From NCBI RefSeq assembly GCF_022819345.1, contig NZ_CP089288.1:558001-622000 (forward strand): a DNA stretch of 64,000 nt. The letters are read 5' to 3'. Origin of the DNA: Candidatus Nanosynbacter sp. HMT-352 (lineage in GTDB: Bacteria; Patescibacteriota; Saccharimonadia; Saccharimonadales; Saccharimonadaceae). The stretch's first letter is position 1, and the number at the start of each line of letters is the position of its first letter. Both the position numbers and the translations under genes were made by a program. Positions 35,546 through 43,946 of this stretch are shown one piece after another. The notes under the pieces were generated by a model that searched no databases, was not told the DNA's origin, and saw only the letters and a list, made by a program, of their open reading frames with translations.

Positions 35546-35965
35546 CTATCGGTCAATTTGATATATCTTTGAAAGATTGCCTATTAGAGTAGAATCCAAC
35601 CTCTCTTGTTTTATCTCATGAACATCAAAATAGTTAAAGTTTGAAACTTCATCTGTTTTACGAGGTGTCGTTAATAGAGTAACTTTGTAGGCAATAACCA
35701 AAACGGGGTCGTCGAACTTCGTATTCCAAGTTGGGATGATCAAGGGATTTTCTGCAGCGACTTCGATATCTGTCTCTAGTTCTTCCAGAAACTCTCGTTT
35801 CAACGCTTCTGTAATATCCTCACCATGTTCCAGCCCACCGCCAGGAAGGTCCCATGAATCACTTCTCTCTTGAACAAACAGTAGCCTACCTAATTCATCG
35901 CGTACTAATCCCTTTACCGCTACTCGATATGCTGACTTTATGTCTTTTAGCGCTCCAGCTCCCAT
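35546..35965 (-). CDS. NUDIX hydrolase
   Basis: A roughly 139-residue protein with the Nudix box GGGLEHGED, then REFLEELE (around residues 44-68). The start at 35965 (MGAGALKD) is preferred because a possible -10 box TATGAT lies at 35979-35984; an in-frame ATG at 35983 is the alternative. A perfect palindrome ATGATAAA-N2-TTTATCAT (35966-35983) covers the start region and may be an operator. The gene lies just downstream of the remnant copy of the rpsH end. Confidence 0.82.
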   Translation of the reverse strand: MGAGALKDIKSAYRVAVKGLVRDELGRLLFVQERSDSWDLPGGGLEHGEDITEALKREFLEELETDIEVAAENPLIIPTWNTKFDDPVLVIAYKVTLLTTPRKTDEVSNFNYFDVHEIKQERLDSTLIGNLSKIYQIDR

Positions 35966-35981
35966 ATGATAAAAGTTTATC

Positions 35982-36053
35982 ATAAAAAATAAACACCCTG
36001 CAATGAGGACGTTTATTTGATTTGCGTGAGGCTTAGTAAACCTTCAACAACAA
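35982..36053. repeat. 72-bp direct repeat, copy 1 (remnant of rpsH 3' end plus terminator)
   Basis: It matches 37870-37941 at 70 of 72 positions. On the minus strand it encodes the last residues and stop of uS8 (LLLKVY) and the following terminator hairpin (AAATAAACG.../CGTTTATTT). It lies 62 bp after the stop of the SMUG2-like gene. Confidence 0.93.
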
Positions 36054-36115
36054 AATAATATAATCAATCTTTTTGAACAACTCGTCATGTATTAATGTTT
36101 CATTAAAATTTTTTA

Positions 36116-36856
36116 TTAACTATATGCTATCTCCTTTTCTTTGCCATGATTTTGCTTTAAAGCTGTCAAATACTTTTCAAAATATTCATATTTATGTTTA
36201 GAATTATACTGCATTATAAATCTCGGATGCTCCAAAGGTATGATTTCATCAAAAAAATTATATTTTTTGTTTATTTTAGATAAAAATGTATAATTATCTC
36301 CACTTCCTATGCAATAACACACAGAAGTATCGATTCCAAAATCAATCTGTGCCCGTATTGAACTAACAATCAAAGAATACAATGTTTCTTGTAATTTTTT
36401 ACTATCATAATAATTACAGTTAACCTCATTCCCCTTTGAATTGGCTCTAACTATACCAACAGGACAGACAAAATTCATATAAAAATCCGAATAAAACTTT
36501 TTGCATCCACCATATTTTTCAATTACATCATATAAAAAACCTGAAGATGATTTATTAATATAAAACTTATCAATCAAAATACCAGTTTCTTTTTGAAGAT
36601 GTTCCGCATCCTCAAATGGCACCCCTGTAACAGCTGTTCCTCGACGTGCTGGTGAACTTCCTAATATTATACGACGTTTATTACAATCATTGTAAAACCT
36701 TTTGTAGAACGTTGTTGAAATTTCATTTACTATTTCTTTTTGACTTCCATTAAACGGATTTATAATTTTAAAATCATCCGGTAATTCCATTGATATTTTA
36801 GATAATTTTTTATTAAATTCTATTACTTTCTGGCCGAATGTTTTTTGTTCAATCAT
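36116..36856 (-). CDS. SMUG2-like uracil-DNA glycosylase family protein (DUF4918)
   Basis: A 246-residue protein with UDG-superfamily landmarks: RIILGSSPARRGTAVTGVPF near residue 60, the FYMNFVCPVG block near 125, the CIGSGDNYTFL block near 185 and the C-terminal PLEHPRFIMQY motif. These fit the DUF4918/SMUG2 group of base-excision DNA repair glycosylases. Its DNA is far richer in A+T than the surrounding ribosomal genes. An AAAGGATG ribosome site precedes the ATG, and 13 nt upstream ends a truncated reading frame. It lies within the segment flanked by 72-bp rpsH-derived repeats. Confidence 0.78.
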   Translation of the reverse strand: MIEQKTFGQKVIEFNKKLSKISMELPDDFKIINPFNGSQKEIVNEISTTFYKRFYNDCNKRRIILGSSPARRGTAVTGVPFEDAEHLQKETGILIDKFYINKSSSGFLYDVIEKYGGCKKFYSDFYMNFVCPVGIVRANSKGNEVNCNYYDSKKLQETLYSLIVSSIRAQIDFGIDTSVCYCIGSGDNYTFLSKINKKYNFFDEIIPLEHPRFIMQYNSKHKYEYFEKYLTALKQNHGKEKEIAYS

Positions 36857-36869
36857 TTAGTACATCCTT

Positions 36870-36986
36870 TTAAAATTTAACATCATTAAATTCTGTTCCT
36901 GGAATTATATATTGATCCTCTGGGCGTAAAAAGCCATTTGCAATAGAGATAATTATACTACTACCATTCTTAACACTACAAACTTT
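36870..36986 (-). pseudogene. 3' remnant of an unidentified gene
   Basis: Upstream of the SMUG2-like gene, an open frame of 38 residues without a start codon (containing IANGFLRPEDQYIIPG) ends with TAA at 36870-36872. It looks like the end of a protein gene cut off on its 5' side. Its AT-rich composition matches the two neighbouring genes. The parent family was not recognised. Confidence 0.45.
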
Positions 36987-37086
36987 TTAGAGTGAATATG
37001 ATTTAAAGACATAAAAATAAGAACCTTTCAGATCTCATCATATTTACTCTTCAAACTGCTTGTGTTTACTAAAATTTTCCGAACAG

Positions 37087-37824
37087 TTATTTTATCAATT
37101 TCTTAACTTTTTCTGCATATTCATTTGGATGATTAATACTTAAGTCTCCATGATAATAACCACTTAATATTTCTAATTCACTATTAATTAATTCATCGTG
37201 TATTATTTTTGCAGATTTAATCATAATTGGTCTTTCTTTACTTCCTACTATCACTATTGATTTTGATTTGTTAGTTTTTATATTCTTAAGATGATAATTG
37301 GAATTAGCTTTTAAAAATGAAATCATATTATTTTTTGTTATATTAGAACTATCAATATAATACTTATCAAATAATTCTTCTTTTATTTTTAAACTTTTAA
37401 ATTGAAGTCTAGAAAACCACTTTTTATTTATAAGTCCATAAGACACATTAATTGATGATTCTATAAGTTTATTTGTCATTTTCATTGGACACACCAAAGC
37501 ACTTTCAATTATTGTATATTCACATATATTGTCTCTTTTTGACAATATATCTAATAAAATTTGTGCTCCTAATGAAAGTCCTCCTATAAGTTTAACATTT
37601 CCGTTATAATTATTATCAATATATTCAATTATTTCATTTGCATTACTTTCAATAGAAGTAAAATCTCTATCACTTCCTGAATGACCATCTAATATTGGTA
37701 ATATTACATGATAATCACTTTTTAATATTTCTGACACTTCTTCATAATTCCACCATGATAATCCACCACCATGTAATAACATAATAATATCTTTATTAGA
37801 TTTTCCATATTCTTTAACTATCAT
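37087..37824 (-). CDS. Alpha/beta hydrolase, AT-rich
   Basis: A 245-residue alpha/beta hydrolase with HGGGLSWWN (oxyanion region, residues 18-26), nucleophile elbow GGLSLGAQ with the serine near residue 84, and a likely catalytic histidine in YYHGDLS near the C-terminus. The codon use is strongly AT-biased, unlike the ribosomal genes around it, pointing to recent acquisition from a low-GC genome. A TATAAT box and an AAGGGGTG ribosome site precede the ATG. It is the first gene of the cassette between rpsH and the 72-bp remnant. Confidence 0.82.
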   Translation of the reverse strand: MIVKEYGKSNKDIIMLLHGGGLSWWNYEEVSEILKSDYHVILPILDGHSGSDRDFTSIESNANEIIEYIDNNYNGNVKLIGGLSLGAQILLDILSKRDNICEYTIIESALVCPMKMTNKLIESSINVSYGLINKKWFSRLQFKSLKIKEELFDKYYIDSSNITKNNMISFLKANSNYHLKNIKTNKSKSIVIVGSKERPIMIKSAKIIHDELINSELEILSGYYHGDLSINHPNEYAEKVKKLIK

Positions 37825-37869
37825 AAAATCACCCCTTAGTTAAATTATACTATCTCTGCATAGATAGAT

Positions 37870-37941
37870 ATAAAAAATAAACGCCCTGTAATGAGGACGT
37901 TTATTTGATTTGCGTGAGGCTTAGTAAACCTTCAACAACAA
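37870..37941. repeat. 72-bp direct repeat, copy 2 (true rpsH 3' end plus terminator)
   Basis: It contains the last codons of rpsH and a 9-bp terminator stem (37875-37883 with 37898-37906) followed by T on the minus strand. It is 1,888 bp from copy 1, with two mismatches. Confidence 0.93.
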
Positions 37942-38322
37942 CTCGCCACCAAGTTTAGCCTTAGCTGCTTCAGCGCCAGTCATGACACCTTTTGATGTTG
38001 AAATGAGTACCAAACCGCGGCCGCTCTTCACCTTTGGAATCTCGCTAGCGCCGACGTAAACGCGACGACCAGGTTTTGAGATACGGGTAATTTCGTTGAT
38101 GGTGCTGTTAGTTCCTTTTTCATTGATAGTAACTACCAACACACCACGAGGCTTAGCGTCTTCCAGCTTGACATCTGCCAAGTAGCCGTTTTTAACTAAT
38201 TGTTCAGCGATGACTTTCTTCATCTTGCTGGACGGAACGCGAACTTCCGTTTTGCCAACCAATTTCGCATTGCGGATGCGAGTCAGAAGGTCGGCGATTG
38301 GGTCTGTAGTTTGCATAGACAT
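37921..38322 (-). CDS. rpsH: 30S ribosomal protein uS8
   Basis: A 133-residue protein starting with DPIADLLTRIRNA and ending with the RGLVLISTSKGVMTG block and GGELLLKVY. It follows rpsN. Its 3' end is duplicated at 35982. Confidence 0.97.
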   Translation of the reverse strand: MSMQTTDPIADLLTRIRNAKLVGKTEVRVPSSKMKKVIAEQLVKNGYLADVKLEDAKPRGVLVVTINEKGTNSTINEITRISKPGRRVYVGASEIPKVKSGRGLVLISTSKGVMTGAEAAKAKLGGELLLKVY

Positions 38323-38342
38323 ATTCTAATCTCCTTTCCTTC

Positions 38343-38612
38343 TTACCAACTACTCTTTGTTATGCCTGGGATTTCACCCTTGGCTGCTTTTTCGCGGAAA
38401 TTGATACGGCTCAAGCCAAACTGACGCATGTAGCCGCGTGGGCGACCAGAGATGCTATCACGGTTCTTGTGCCTGGTTGGGCTAGAATTGCGAGGCAATT
38501 TCTGCAAACCATCGAGGTCGCCAAGTTCTTTCAACTCAGCACGCTTGGCTGCAAACTTGGCAATCATCTTCATACGCTTCTTATCACGAGCGACCATTGA
38601 TTTCTTAGCCAT
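38343..38612 (-). CDS. rpsN: 30S ribosomal protein uS14 (zinc-free form)
   Basis: An 89-residue protein with [30 protein letters not shown], the long cysteine-free uS14 type. It lies between rplE and rpsH. Confidence 0.96.
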   Translation of the reverse strand: MAKKSMVARDKKRMKMIAKFAAKRAELKELGDLDGLQKLPRNSSPTRHKNRDSISGRPRGYMRQFGLSRINFREKAAKGEIPGITKSSW

Positions 38613-39196
38613 TACTTGACGCCTCCTTTCTTCTCAAACGGCATGCCGAATTTTTCTAGCAACGCCTTAGAAGCTTCCTTGTTGCCGTTCTTGATAACAA
38701 ATGTAATCTGCAAACCGTGCAAAACCTGAGTTTCCTCAAATGTCAATTCTGGGAAAATCGATTGCTCGGTGATGCCTAGATTGTAATTGCCACCTTTATC
38801 AAACTTCAAGCCAACGCCGTGAAAGTCACGAACGCGAGGCAAAGCAACGTTAATCAAACGATCCATAAACTCGTACATACGAGCGCCGCGCAAAGTTACG
38901 CTAACACCAATTGGCGCGCCCATACCTTTACGAATGCTAAATGTCGCGATTGACTTTTTGGCTTGTCGAGCTACTGATGCTTGACCGGTAATTTTCTCGA
39001 CAGTGTTTTTGACAATTTCGAAATGACGCTTGTCATCTTTCTTTTTGCCGGTACCAACACTCACGACGATCTTTTCCAAAGCTGGCACTTCATGCACGTT
39101 CTTTAGATTCAATTCGGCTTGTAGTTCCTTAAGGTAAGTTCCTTGATACAAGGCTTTCAAGCGAGGAGCTGGCACGACAGTTTTCTTTTCTGCCAT
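38612..39196 (-). CDS. rplE: 50S ribosomal protein uL5
   Basis: A 194-residue protein with the [12 protein letters not shown] start region, [19 protein letters not shown] and the GLQITFVIK strand of uL5, which binds 5S rRNA. Start and stop overlap the neighbouring genes by one base each. Confidence 0.97.
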   Translation of the reverse strand: MAEKKTVVPAPRLKALYQGTYLKELQAELNLKNVHEVPALEKIVVSVGTGKKKDDKRHFEIVKNTVEKITGQASVARQAKKSIATFSIRKGMGAPIGVSVTLRGARMYEFMDRLINVALPRVRDFHGVGLKFDKGGNYNLGITEQSIFPELTFEETQVLHGLQITFVIKNGNKEASKALLEKFGMPFEKKGGVK

Positions 39197-39516
39197 TATT
39201 TAATCTCCTTATTTTTTACCTGGCGAGCAACACGAGTTTTGCCGCCGTCAGCATTCTTTACTAAACCAACCCGGCTGGTTTTGCCTGATTTCTCATCAAC
39301 AACCAAAGCGACTTTGCTAATATCCATTGGTACGTGAATATCTTTTTTGCCACCTTTTGGATTGTACTGGCTTGGCTTAACGTGGCGATGTCCAACGCCG
39401 ACACCTTCAACCAAAACAGTTTGGTCTTTTGTGTTAACTTTTAGAACTTTACCAGTTGTGCCTTTATTTTTACCAGCAATAATTTTTACGGTATCGTCTT
39501 TATGAATTCGAGCCAT
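39196..39516 (-). CDS. rplX: 50S ribosomal protein uL24
   Basis: A 106-residue protein with the KOW motif DTVKIIAGKNKGTTGKVLKV at its start. It lies between rplN and rplE. Confidence 0.97.
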   Translation of the reverse strand: MARIHKDDTVKIIAGKNKGTTGKVLKVNTKDQTVLVEGVGVGHRHVKPSQYNPKGGKKDIHVPMDISKVALVVDEKSGKTSRVGLVKNADGGKTRVARQVKNKEIK

Positions 39517-39884
39517 TAGAGTACCTCCGGAGCTAAGCTGACGATCTTCATATAGCCCATGTCGCGAAGTTCGCGTGGAACTGGGCCGAAGACACGAGTA
39601 GCTTTTGGCTGCTTGTCATCGTTGATAATCACTACGGCGTTGTCGTCAAAGCAGATTGTTGAGCCGTCTTTGCGATGAATTTGATCGCGAGTACGAACAA
39701 CTACAGCCTTAACAACAGATTTTTTCTTAACGTTACCGGTTGGGCTAGCGTCTTTTACCGAGCAGACGATTACGTCGCCAACGCGAGCGTAACGGCGTCG
39801 TGTACCGCCAAGAACGCGGATACACAAAACTTCCCTAGCGCCTGAGTTGTCGGCTACCTTAAGGCGAGATTCTTGTTGGATCAT
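39516..39884 (-). CDS. rplN: 50S ribosomal protein uL14
   Basis: A 122-residue protein, [27 protein letters not shown] at the start and [11 protein letters not shown] near the end, fully canonical for uL14. It overlaps the end of rpsQ by 4 nt. Confidence 0.98.
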   Translation of the reverse strand: MIQQESRLKVADNSGAREVLCIRVLGGTRRRYARVGDVIVCSVKDASPTGNVKKKSVVKAVVVRTRDQIHRKDGSTICFDDNAVVIINDDKQPKATRVFGPVPRELRDMGYMKIVSLAPEVL

Positions 39885-40192
39885 TTGTCGTCCTCCTTAG
39901 CCTCTTCCTTAGTTTCGCCAGAAACTTCGTCCTTTAGTTTGATAGAACCGCGAGACTTTTCAATCACCTTAACTAGAGTGAAGCTCTTAGTCTTGGAAAT
40001 TGGGCGAGTCTCTTCGATTTGCACCTTGTCGCCTTCACCTGCTTCGTTGGTTTCATCGTGAGCAGTGTATTTGCGAGTCACGGTGTACTGTTTGCCGTAT
40101 AGCGGATGCGTTTCGCGGCTAGTGACCGTCACAGTGATGGTCTTGTCGCGCTTGGCACTCGTTACGACGCCAATCAATGTTCGTCGGGCCAT
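39881..40192 (-). CDS. rpsQ: 30S ribosomal protein uS17
   Basis: A 103-residue OB-fold protein with [29 protein letters not shown] at the start. It carries an acidic C-terminal extension after the conserved [12 protein letters not shown] segment. Confidence 0.96.
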   Translation of the reverse strand: MARRTLIGVVTSAKRDKTITVTVTSRETHPLYGKQYTVTRKYTAHDETNEAGEGDKVQIEETRPISKTKSFTLVKVIEKSRGSIKLKDEVSGETKEEAKEDDK

Positions 40193-40401
40193 TACTTGCT
40201 CTCCTTTGTATTATTAATTTGTGTCAGCAGGCGTGCAATTTCCTTTCGGAGTGAACGCAACGCTTTTGGATTAACTAATTCGCCAGCAGCGTGAGAACGT
40301 TTTGCCTGAAGTAGGTCGTTTCGCTTTTCAGCCAATTCCTTCTTCAAATCGTCAATCGTCTTAACAACTGCTGCTTTAACAGTTTTCTTTGCTTCAGCCA
40401 T
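40192..40401 (-). CDS. rpmC: 50S ribosomal protein uL29
   Basis: A 69-residue two-helix protein with the family pattern LKKELAEKRNDLLQAKRSHAAGELVNPKALRSLRKEIARLLT. It lies between rplP and rpsQ. Confidence 0.94.
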   Translation of the reverse strand: MAEAKKTVKAAVVKTIDDLKKELAEKRNDLLQAKRSHAAGELVNPKALRSLRKEIARLLTQINNTKESK

Positions 40402-40815
40402 TTATGCGTCCTCCCGCTTGATGAACTTACATTTGACTGGCAATTTGTGGCTAGCCAGACGCATTGCTTCGCGAGCAACTTCCTCTGAAACACCCTGCAT
40501 CTCAAATAGAACAGTACCAGCCTTTACCTTAGCAACGAAGAACTCTGGGTTACCTTTACCGCCACCCATCTTCAAGCCAAGTGGCTTTCGGGTAACTGGA
40601 GTGTGAGGGAAGATTCGAATCCAAATCTTACCGCCACGCTTGATGTAACGAGTCATCGCCTGACGAGCAGACTCGATTTGGCGGGAGTTGATGCGCTCAT
40701 TTGATTGTGATTGCAATGCAAAGTCGCCGAACGCGATGTAATTGCCACGAGTTGCTTGACCGCGGTTTTTTCCAATACGCACTTTGCGGTGCTTAGTTTT
40801 CTTTGGTAACAGCAT
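40402..40815 (-). CDS. rplP: 50S ribosomal protein uL16
   Basis: A 137-residue protein starting [19 protein letters not shown] with [28 protein letters not shown], canonical for uL16 at the A-site region. It lies between rpsC and rpmC. Confidence 0.97.
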   Translation of the reverse strand: MLLPKKTKHRKVRIGKNRGQATRGNYIAFGDFALQSQSNERINSRQIESARQAMTRYIKRGGKIWIRIFPHTPVTRKPLGLKMGGGKGNPEFFVAKVKAGTVLFEMQGVSEEVAREAMRLASHKLPVKCKFIKREDA

Positions 40816-41451
40816 TTAGCGACTCCTTTCTCCCTTATAAATCCACACTTTCACGCCAATGATACCAGCTGGTGTCTGAGCGCGAGCACAGTGGAAGTCA
40901 ATATCAGCGCGCAAGGTGTGTAGAGGCACTGAGCCTTCAATTACCTTTTCGCGACGTGCCATTTCAGCGCCGTTCAAACGACCAGCCACCTCAATACGAA
41001 TACCTTTAGCGCCAGCATTCATGGTGTTTTGTGCGGTCATTTTAGTTGCACGGCGGAAGTTGATTCGGCGCTCCAATTGGCGAGCGATATTCTCAGCTAC
41101 CAATTTGGCTGCCAATTCTGGACGGCGAACTTCTTCAATGTTGATACGAACTGGCTGACCAGCAATCTTCTCAACTTGCTTCTTCAATTCGTTCACGCCA
41201 GCACCACCGCGACCGATAACAACACCAGCTTTTGCCGTGTGAATTGTAATCGTGATCAAGTTAGCGCTACGCTCAATCTCAATGCGATTGATAGTTGGGC
41301 GTGAGGCAAATTTCTTTTCAATCAACTCGCGGATTTCGTGATCCTGACGAATCGCCTCTGCAAACTCTTTTTTATTGGCCGTAAACCAACGAGAGCTCCA
41401 GTTCTTATTGACCTGTAGGCGGAAGTTGATTGGATTCACTTTTTGACCCAT
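40816..41451 (-). CDS. rpsC: 30S ribosomal protein uS3
   Basis: A 211-residue protein with MGQKVNPINFRL, the KH-domain GVVIGRGGAGVNELKKQVE and C-terminal PLHTLRADIDFHCARAQTPAGIIGVKVWIYKGE. It lies between rplV and rplP. Confidence 0.98.
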   Translation of the reverse strand: MGQKVNPINFRLQVNKNWSSRWFTANKKEFAEAIRQDHEIRELIEKKFASRPTINRIEIERSANLITITIHTAKAGVVIGRGGAGVNELKKQVEKIAGQPVRINIEEVRRPELAAKLVAENIARQLERRINFRRATKMTAQNTMNAGAKGIRIEVAGRLNGAEMARREKVIEGSVPLHTLRADIDFHCARAQTPAGIIGVKVWIYKGERSR

Positions 41452-41910
41452 TTACTTCTCCTCCTTTTTTGCTGCCGGTTTAGTGGCTTTTTTAGCTGCA
41501 GGCTTAGCAGTTTTTGCTTCTGCCTTAGCTTCGGCCTTTTTTGCAGGCGCTTTCTTTGGCTTTTCTGTACCAGTTACTTCAACCAAAATATTTGAAGTCT
41601 TTTTCTGGAATGGCAAAGCGCGGCCACGTGATGCAGGCTTAAAGCGACGCAAACGTGTGCCAGTAGTAACACTCAAAGTAGTAATTACCAAGCTTTTAGC
41701 ATCCAAGCCGTGGTTATTGATGGCGTTTGCCTTAGCGCTTTCGATAGCCTTTTTGACTGGGCTAGTAGCGCGCTTTGGAACGTGCTCTAAGATAACTAGC
41801 GCATCAGCTACAGTACGACCTCGCACTAGTGCTGCGACTAGACTTACCTTACGTGGTGCCTGATCAACACCTTTAGCGTAAGCACGGACAGTATAAGTTG
41901 TATCAGCCAT
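41452..41910 (-). CDS. rplV: 50S ribosomal protein uL22 with Ala/Lys-rich tail
   Basis: A 152-residue protein with the uL22 core (RKVSLVAALVRGRTVADALVIL, then RLRRFKPASRGRALPFQKKTSNILVEV). About 35 extra residues at the C-terminus are Ala/Lys-rich, a low-complexity basic tail. Confidence 0.95.
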   Translation of the reverse strand: MADTTYTVRAYAKGVDQAPRKVSLVAALVRGRTVADALVILEHVPKRATSPVKKAIESAKANAINNHGLDAKSLVITTLSVTTGTRLRRFKPASRGRALPFQKKTSNILVEVTGTEKPKKAPAKKAEAKAEAKTAKPAAKKATKPAAKKEEK

Positions 41911-41912
41911 GA

Positions 41913-42179
41913 TTACTTCTTATCCTTTCCACCGTGTTTACGGAATTTACGAGTTGGACTAAACTCACCGAGCTTATGACCAACCATGTTTTCGGTAATC
42001 AGCACTGGTACGTGCACTCTACCGTTGTGAACAGCAATCGTTCGACCAACCATCTCTGGTGTAATAGTCGAAGCGCGCGCCCACGTTTTGATAACGGTTC
42101 GATCGTCAAGGCTAAGAGCAGCGATTTTCTTCGCTAGCTTTACATCGACGAATGGACCTTTCTTTAATGAACGACTCAT
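41913..42179 (-). CDS. rpsS: 30S ribosomal protein uS19
   Basis: An 88-residue protein with [19 protein letters not shown] and [20 protein letters not shown], canonical. It lies between rplB and rplV. Confidence 0.97.
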   Translation of the reverse strand: MSRSLKKGPFVDVKLAKKIAALSLDDRTVIKTWARASTITPEMVGRTIAVHNGRVHVPVLITENMVGHKLGEFSPTRKFRKHGGKDKK

Positions 42180-42185
42180 CGTGAT

Positions 42186-43025
42186 TTACCTCTTCCTCTT
42201 CGCGTCGTGACGCGTGCGTACGATTAATTTATTCGAGCCTTTACGGCGACGAGTTCGATAACCTAATGTCAATTGACCCCAAGGAGTACGTGGCGCCTTA
42301 CCAGTACCGTGGCGACCACCGTCACCACCACCATGTGGGTGATCTGCGGCGTTCATAACGACACCACGAACGGTTGGGCGAATACCCTTGCGACGCCTGC
42401 GACCAGCTGAACCGATCTTAACATTTTGGTGCTGAACGTTGCCGACTACGCCGATAGCAGCGGTAGCTTCCAAACGAACTTTGCGAACTTCGCCAGATGG
42501 CAATTTGATAGTTGCGTAATTGCCTTCTTTCGCCATCAACTGAGCTTTAGCACCGGCAGCGCGTACCATTTGTGCGCCCTTACCAGCGGTCAACTCAATA
42601 GCGTAAATCATCGTACCAACAGGAATAACTGACAATGGCAAGCGGTTTGAAGCCTCAATTGGAGCTTCTTCGCCAGTTCGGATAGTTTTACCCTTAACCA
42701 TTGAGGTGTCAGCCAAGATGTAGTGGTACAAATTGTACTGATCCTTAACTCGAGCAATACGAGCTGAGCGGTTTGGATCGTATTCGATTTCTTCAATCGT
42801 CAAGGTCAAGCCTGCTGGCAAATTGTGGTTCACCAAGCGGTAGTGACGACGAACGCCGCCTCCGCGATGACGAACAGTAATTCGACCTTGGTTGTTGCGA
42901 CCGGCATTTTGTTTTTTAGCTTTAATCAGACTTTTAAGAGGTTTTCTTGTTGTAATGTCTGACAAATCCTGACTCGTCATGCCGCGACGAGCAGGAGTGG
43001 TTGGATTGTAAGCTTTCACTGGCAT
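42186..43025 (-). CDS. rplB: 50S ribosomal protein uL2
   Basis: A 279-residue protein with GRNNQGRITVRHRGGGVRRHYR and the peptidyl-transferase-proximal GVVMNAADHPHGGGDGG segment that holds the conserved histidine. It lies between rplW and rpsS. Confidence 0.98.
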   Translation of the reverse strand: MPVKAYNPTTPARRGMTSQDLSDITTRKPLKSLIKAKKQNAGRNNQGRITVRHRGGGVRRHYRLVNHNLPAGLTLTIEEIEYDPNRSARIARVKDQYNLYHYILADTSMVKGKTIRTGEEAPIEASNRLPLSVIPVGTMIYAIELTAGKGAQMVRAAGAKAQLMAKEGNYATIKLPSGEVRKVRLEATAAIGVVGNVQHQNVKIGSAGRRRRKGIRPTVRGVVMNAADHPHGGGDGGRHGTGKAPRTPWGQLTLGYRTRRRKGSNKLIVRTRHDAKRKR

Positions 43026-43345
43026 TACTTGGTCTCCTCCATCTGCTGCTCTACTGCGTCAAACACATCGAGCTTATCGCCTTCTTTCAGCGTCACATAA
43101 GCCTTCTTCCAATCCTTGCGTGTTGTTGTGCCAGGATAACGATTCTTGCCTCGTGAGAAGCGTACAGCCTTGCCGTCTTGTACTAAGGTCTTAACCTTAA
43201 CTACAGTAACGCCAAATTGCGCTTCTACAGCTGATTTGATTTCGTTCTTATTCAAGTTAAGTGGAACGCGTAGCACATATACGCCGTTGGCGCTCTGTGC
43301 GTAAGCCTTTTCACTAACGCGTGGGATAATAATCGTCTGTTTCAT
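43025..43345 (-). CDS. rplW: 50S ribosomal protein uL23
   Basis: A 106-residue protein with PRVSEKAYAQSANGVYVLRVPLNLNKNEIKSAVEAQFGVTVVKV, the uL23 core that sits at the tunnel exit. It lies between rplD and rplB. Confidence 0.95.
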   Translation of the reverse strand: MKQTIIIPRVSEKAYAQSANGVYVLRVPLNLNKNEIKSAVEAQFGVTVVKVKTLVQDGKAVRFSRGKNRYPGTTTRKDWKKAYVTLKEGDKLDVFDAVEQQMEETK

Positions 43346-43346
43346 A

Positions 43347-43946
43347 TTACGCTTCCTCCTTACCCAACCATGCAGTAATTACAGGTAGAGCTTTCGGTGT
43401 TATAACGATTGTATCCGCATTCAGAATGTGATAAACGCTTAGATAATTAGCGCGAACCACCAAAACGTTCTGAATATTGTTTGTAGCACGCATAAGTTCT
43501 GGCGTCTTCTCATCTACAACGATCAGAACACGGCGCTCGAACTTATTGTCAGCTAGGAATGTTGCGACTTCCTTGGTCTTGCCAGTAGTCTTAACATCTT
43601 TGATGACAATTTTCTTAGCTTCGTTAGCTACAGTCAAAGCTTGGCGAACTGCCACTTTCTTAGCAGTCTTTGACAATTTTTTAGTGTAGTTTTCGTTGCC
43701 GCGTGGGCCAAAGACCACACCACCGCCGCGCCAGATTGGGTTACGGCTTGAGCCAAAACGTGCTCGACCAGTTCCCTTTTGTTTCCATGGTTTTTTACCA
43801 CCACCAGAAACTTCACCGCGCTGCTTGGTTGTAGCGCTAGCTAGGCGTGCGTTTGCCAAGTAGCTGTCGTATGCCAATTTCAACAATTCGTGATTTGGCA
43901 CTTCCACAGCAAAAATGTCTTTAGGAAGTTTGGTTGAATCTGCCAT
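43347..43946 (-). CDS. rplD: 50S ribosomal protein uL4
   Basis: A 199-residue protein with the tunnel loop KPWKQKGTGRARFGSSRNPIWRGGGVVFGP. It lies between rplC and rplW. In some bacteria L4 also represses its own operon; no such site was identified here. Confidence 0.97.
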   Translation of the reverse strand: MADSTKLPKDIFAVEVPNHELLKLAYDSYLANARLASATTKQRGEVSGGGKKPWKQKGTGRARFGSSRNPIWRGGGVVFGPRGNENYTKKLSKTAKKVAVRQALTVANEAKKIVIKDVKTTGKTKEVATFLADNKFERRVLIVVDEKTPELMRATNNIQNVLVVRANYLSVYHILNADTIVITPKALPVITAWLGKEEA

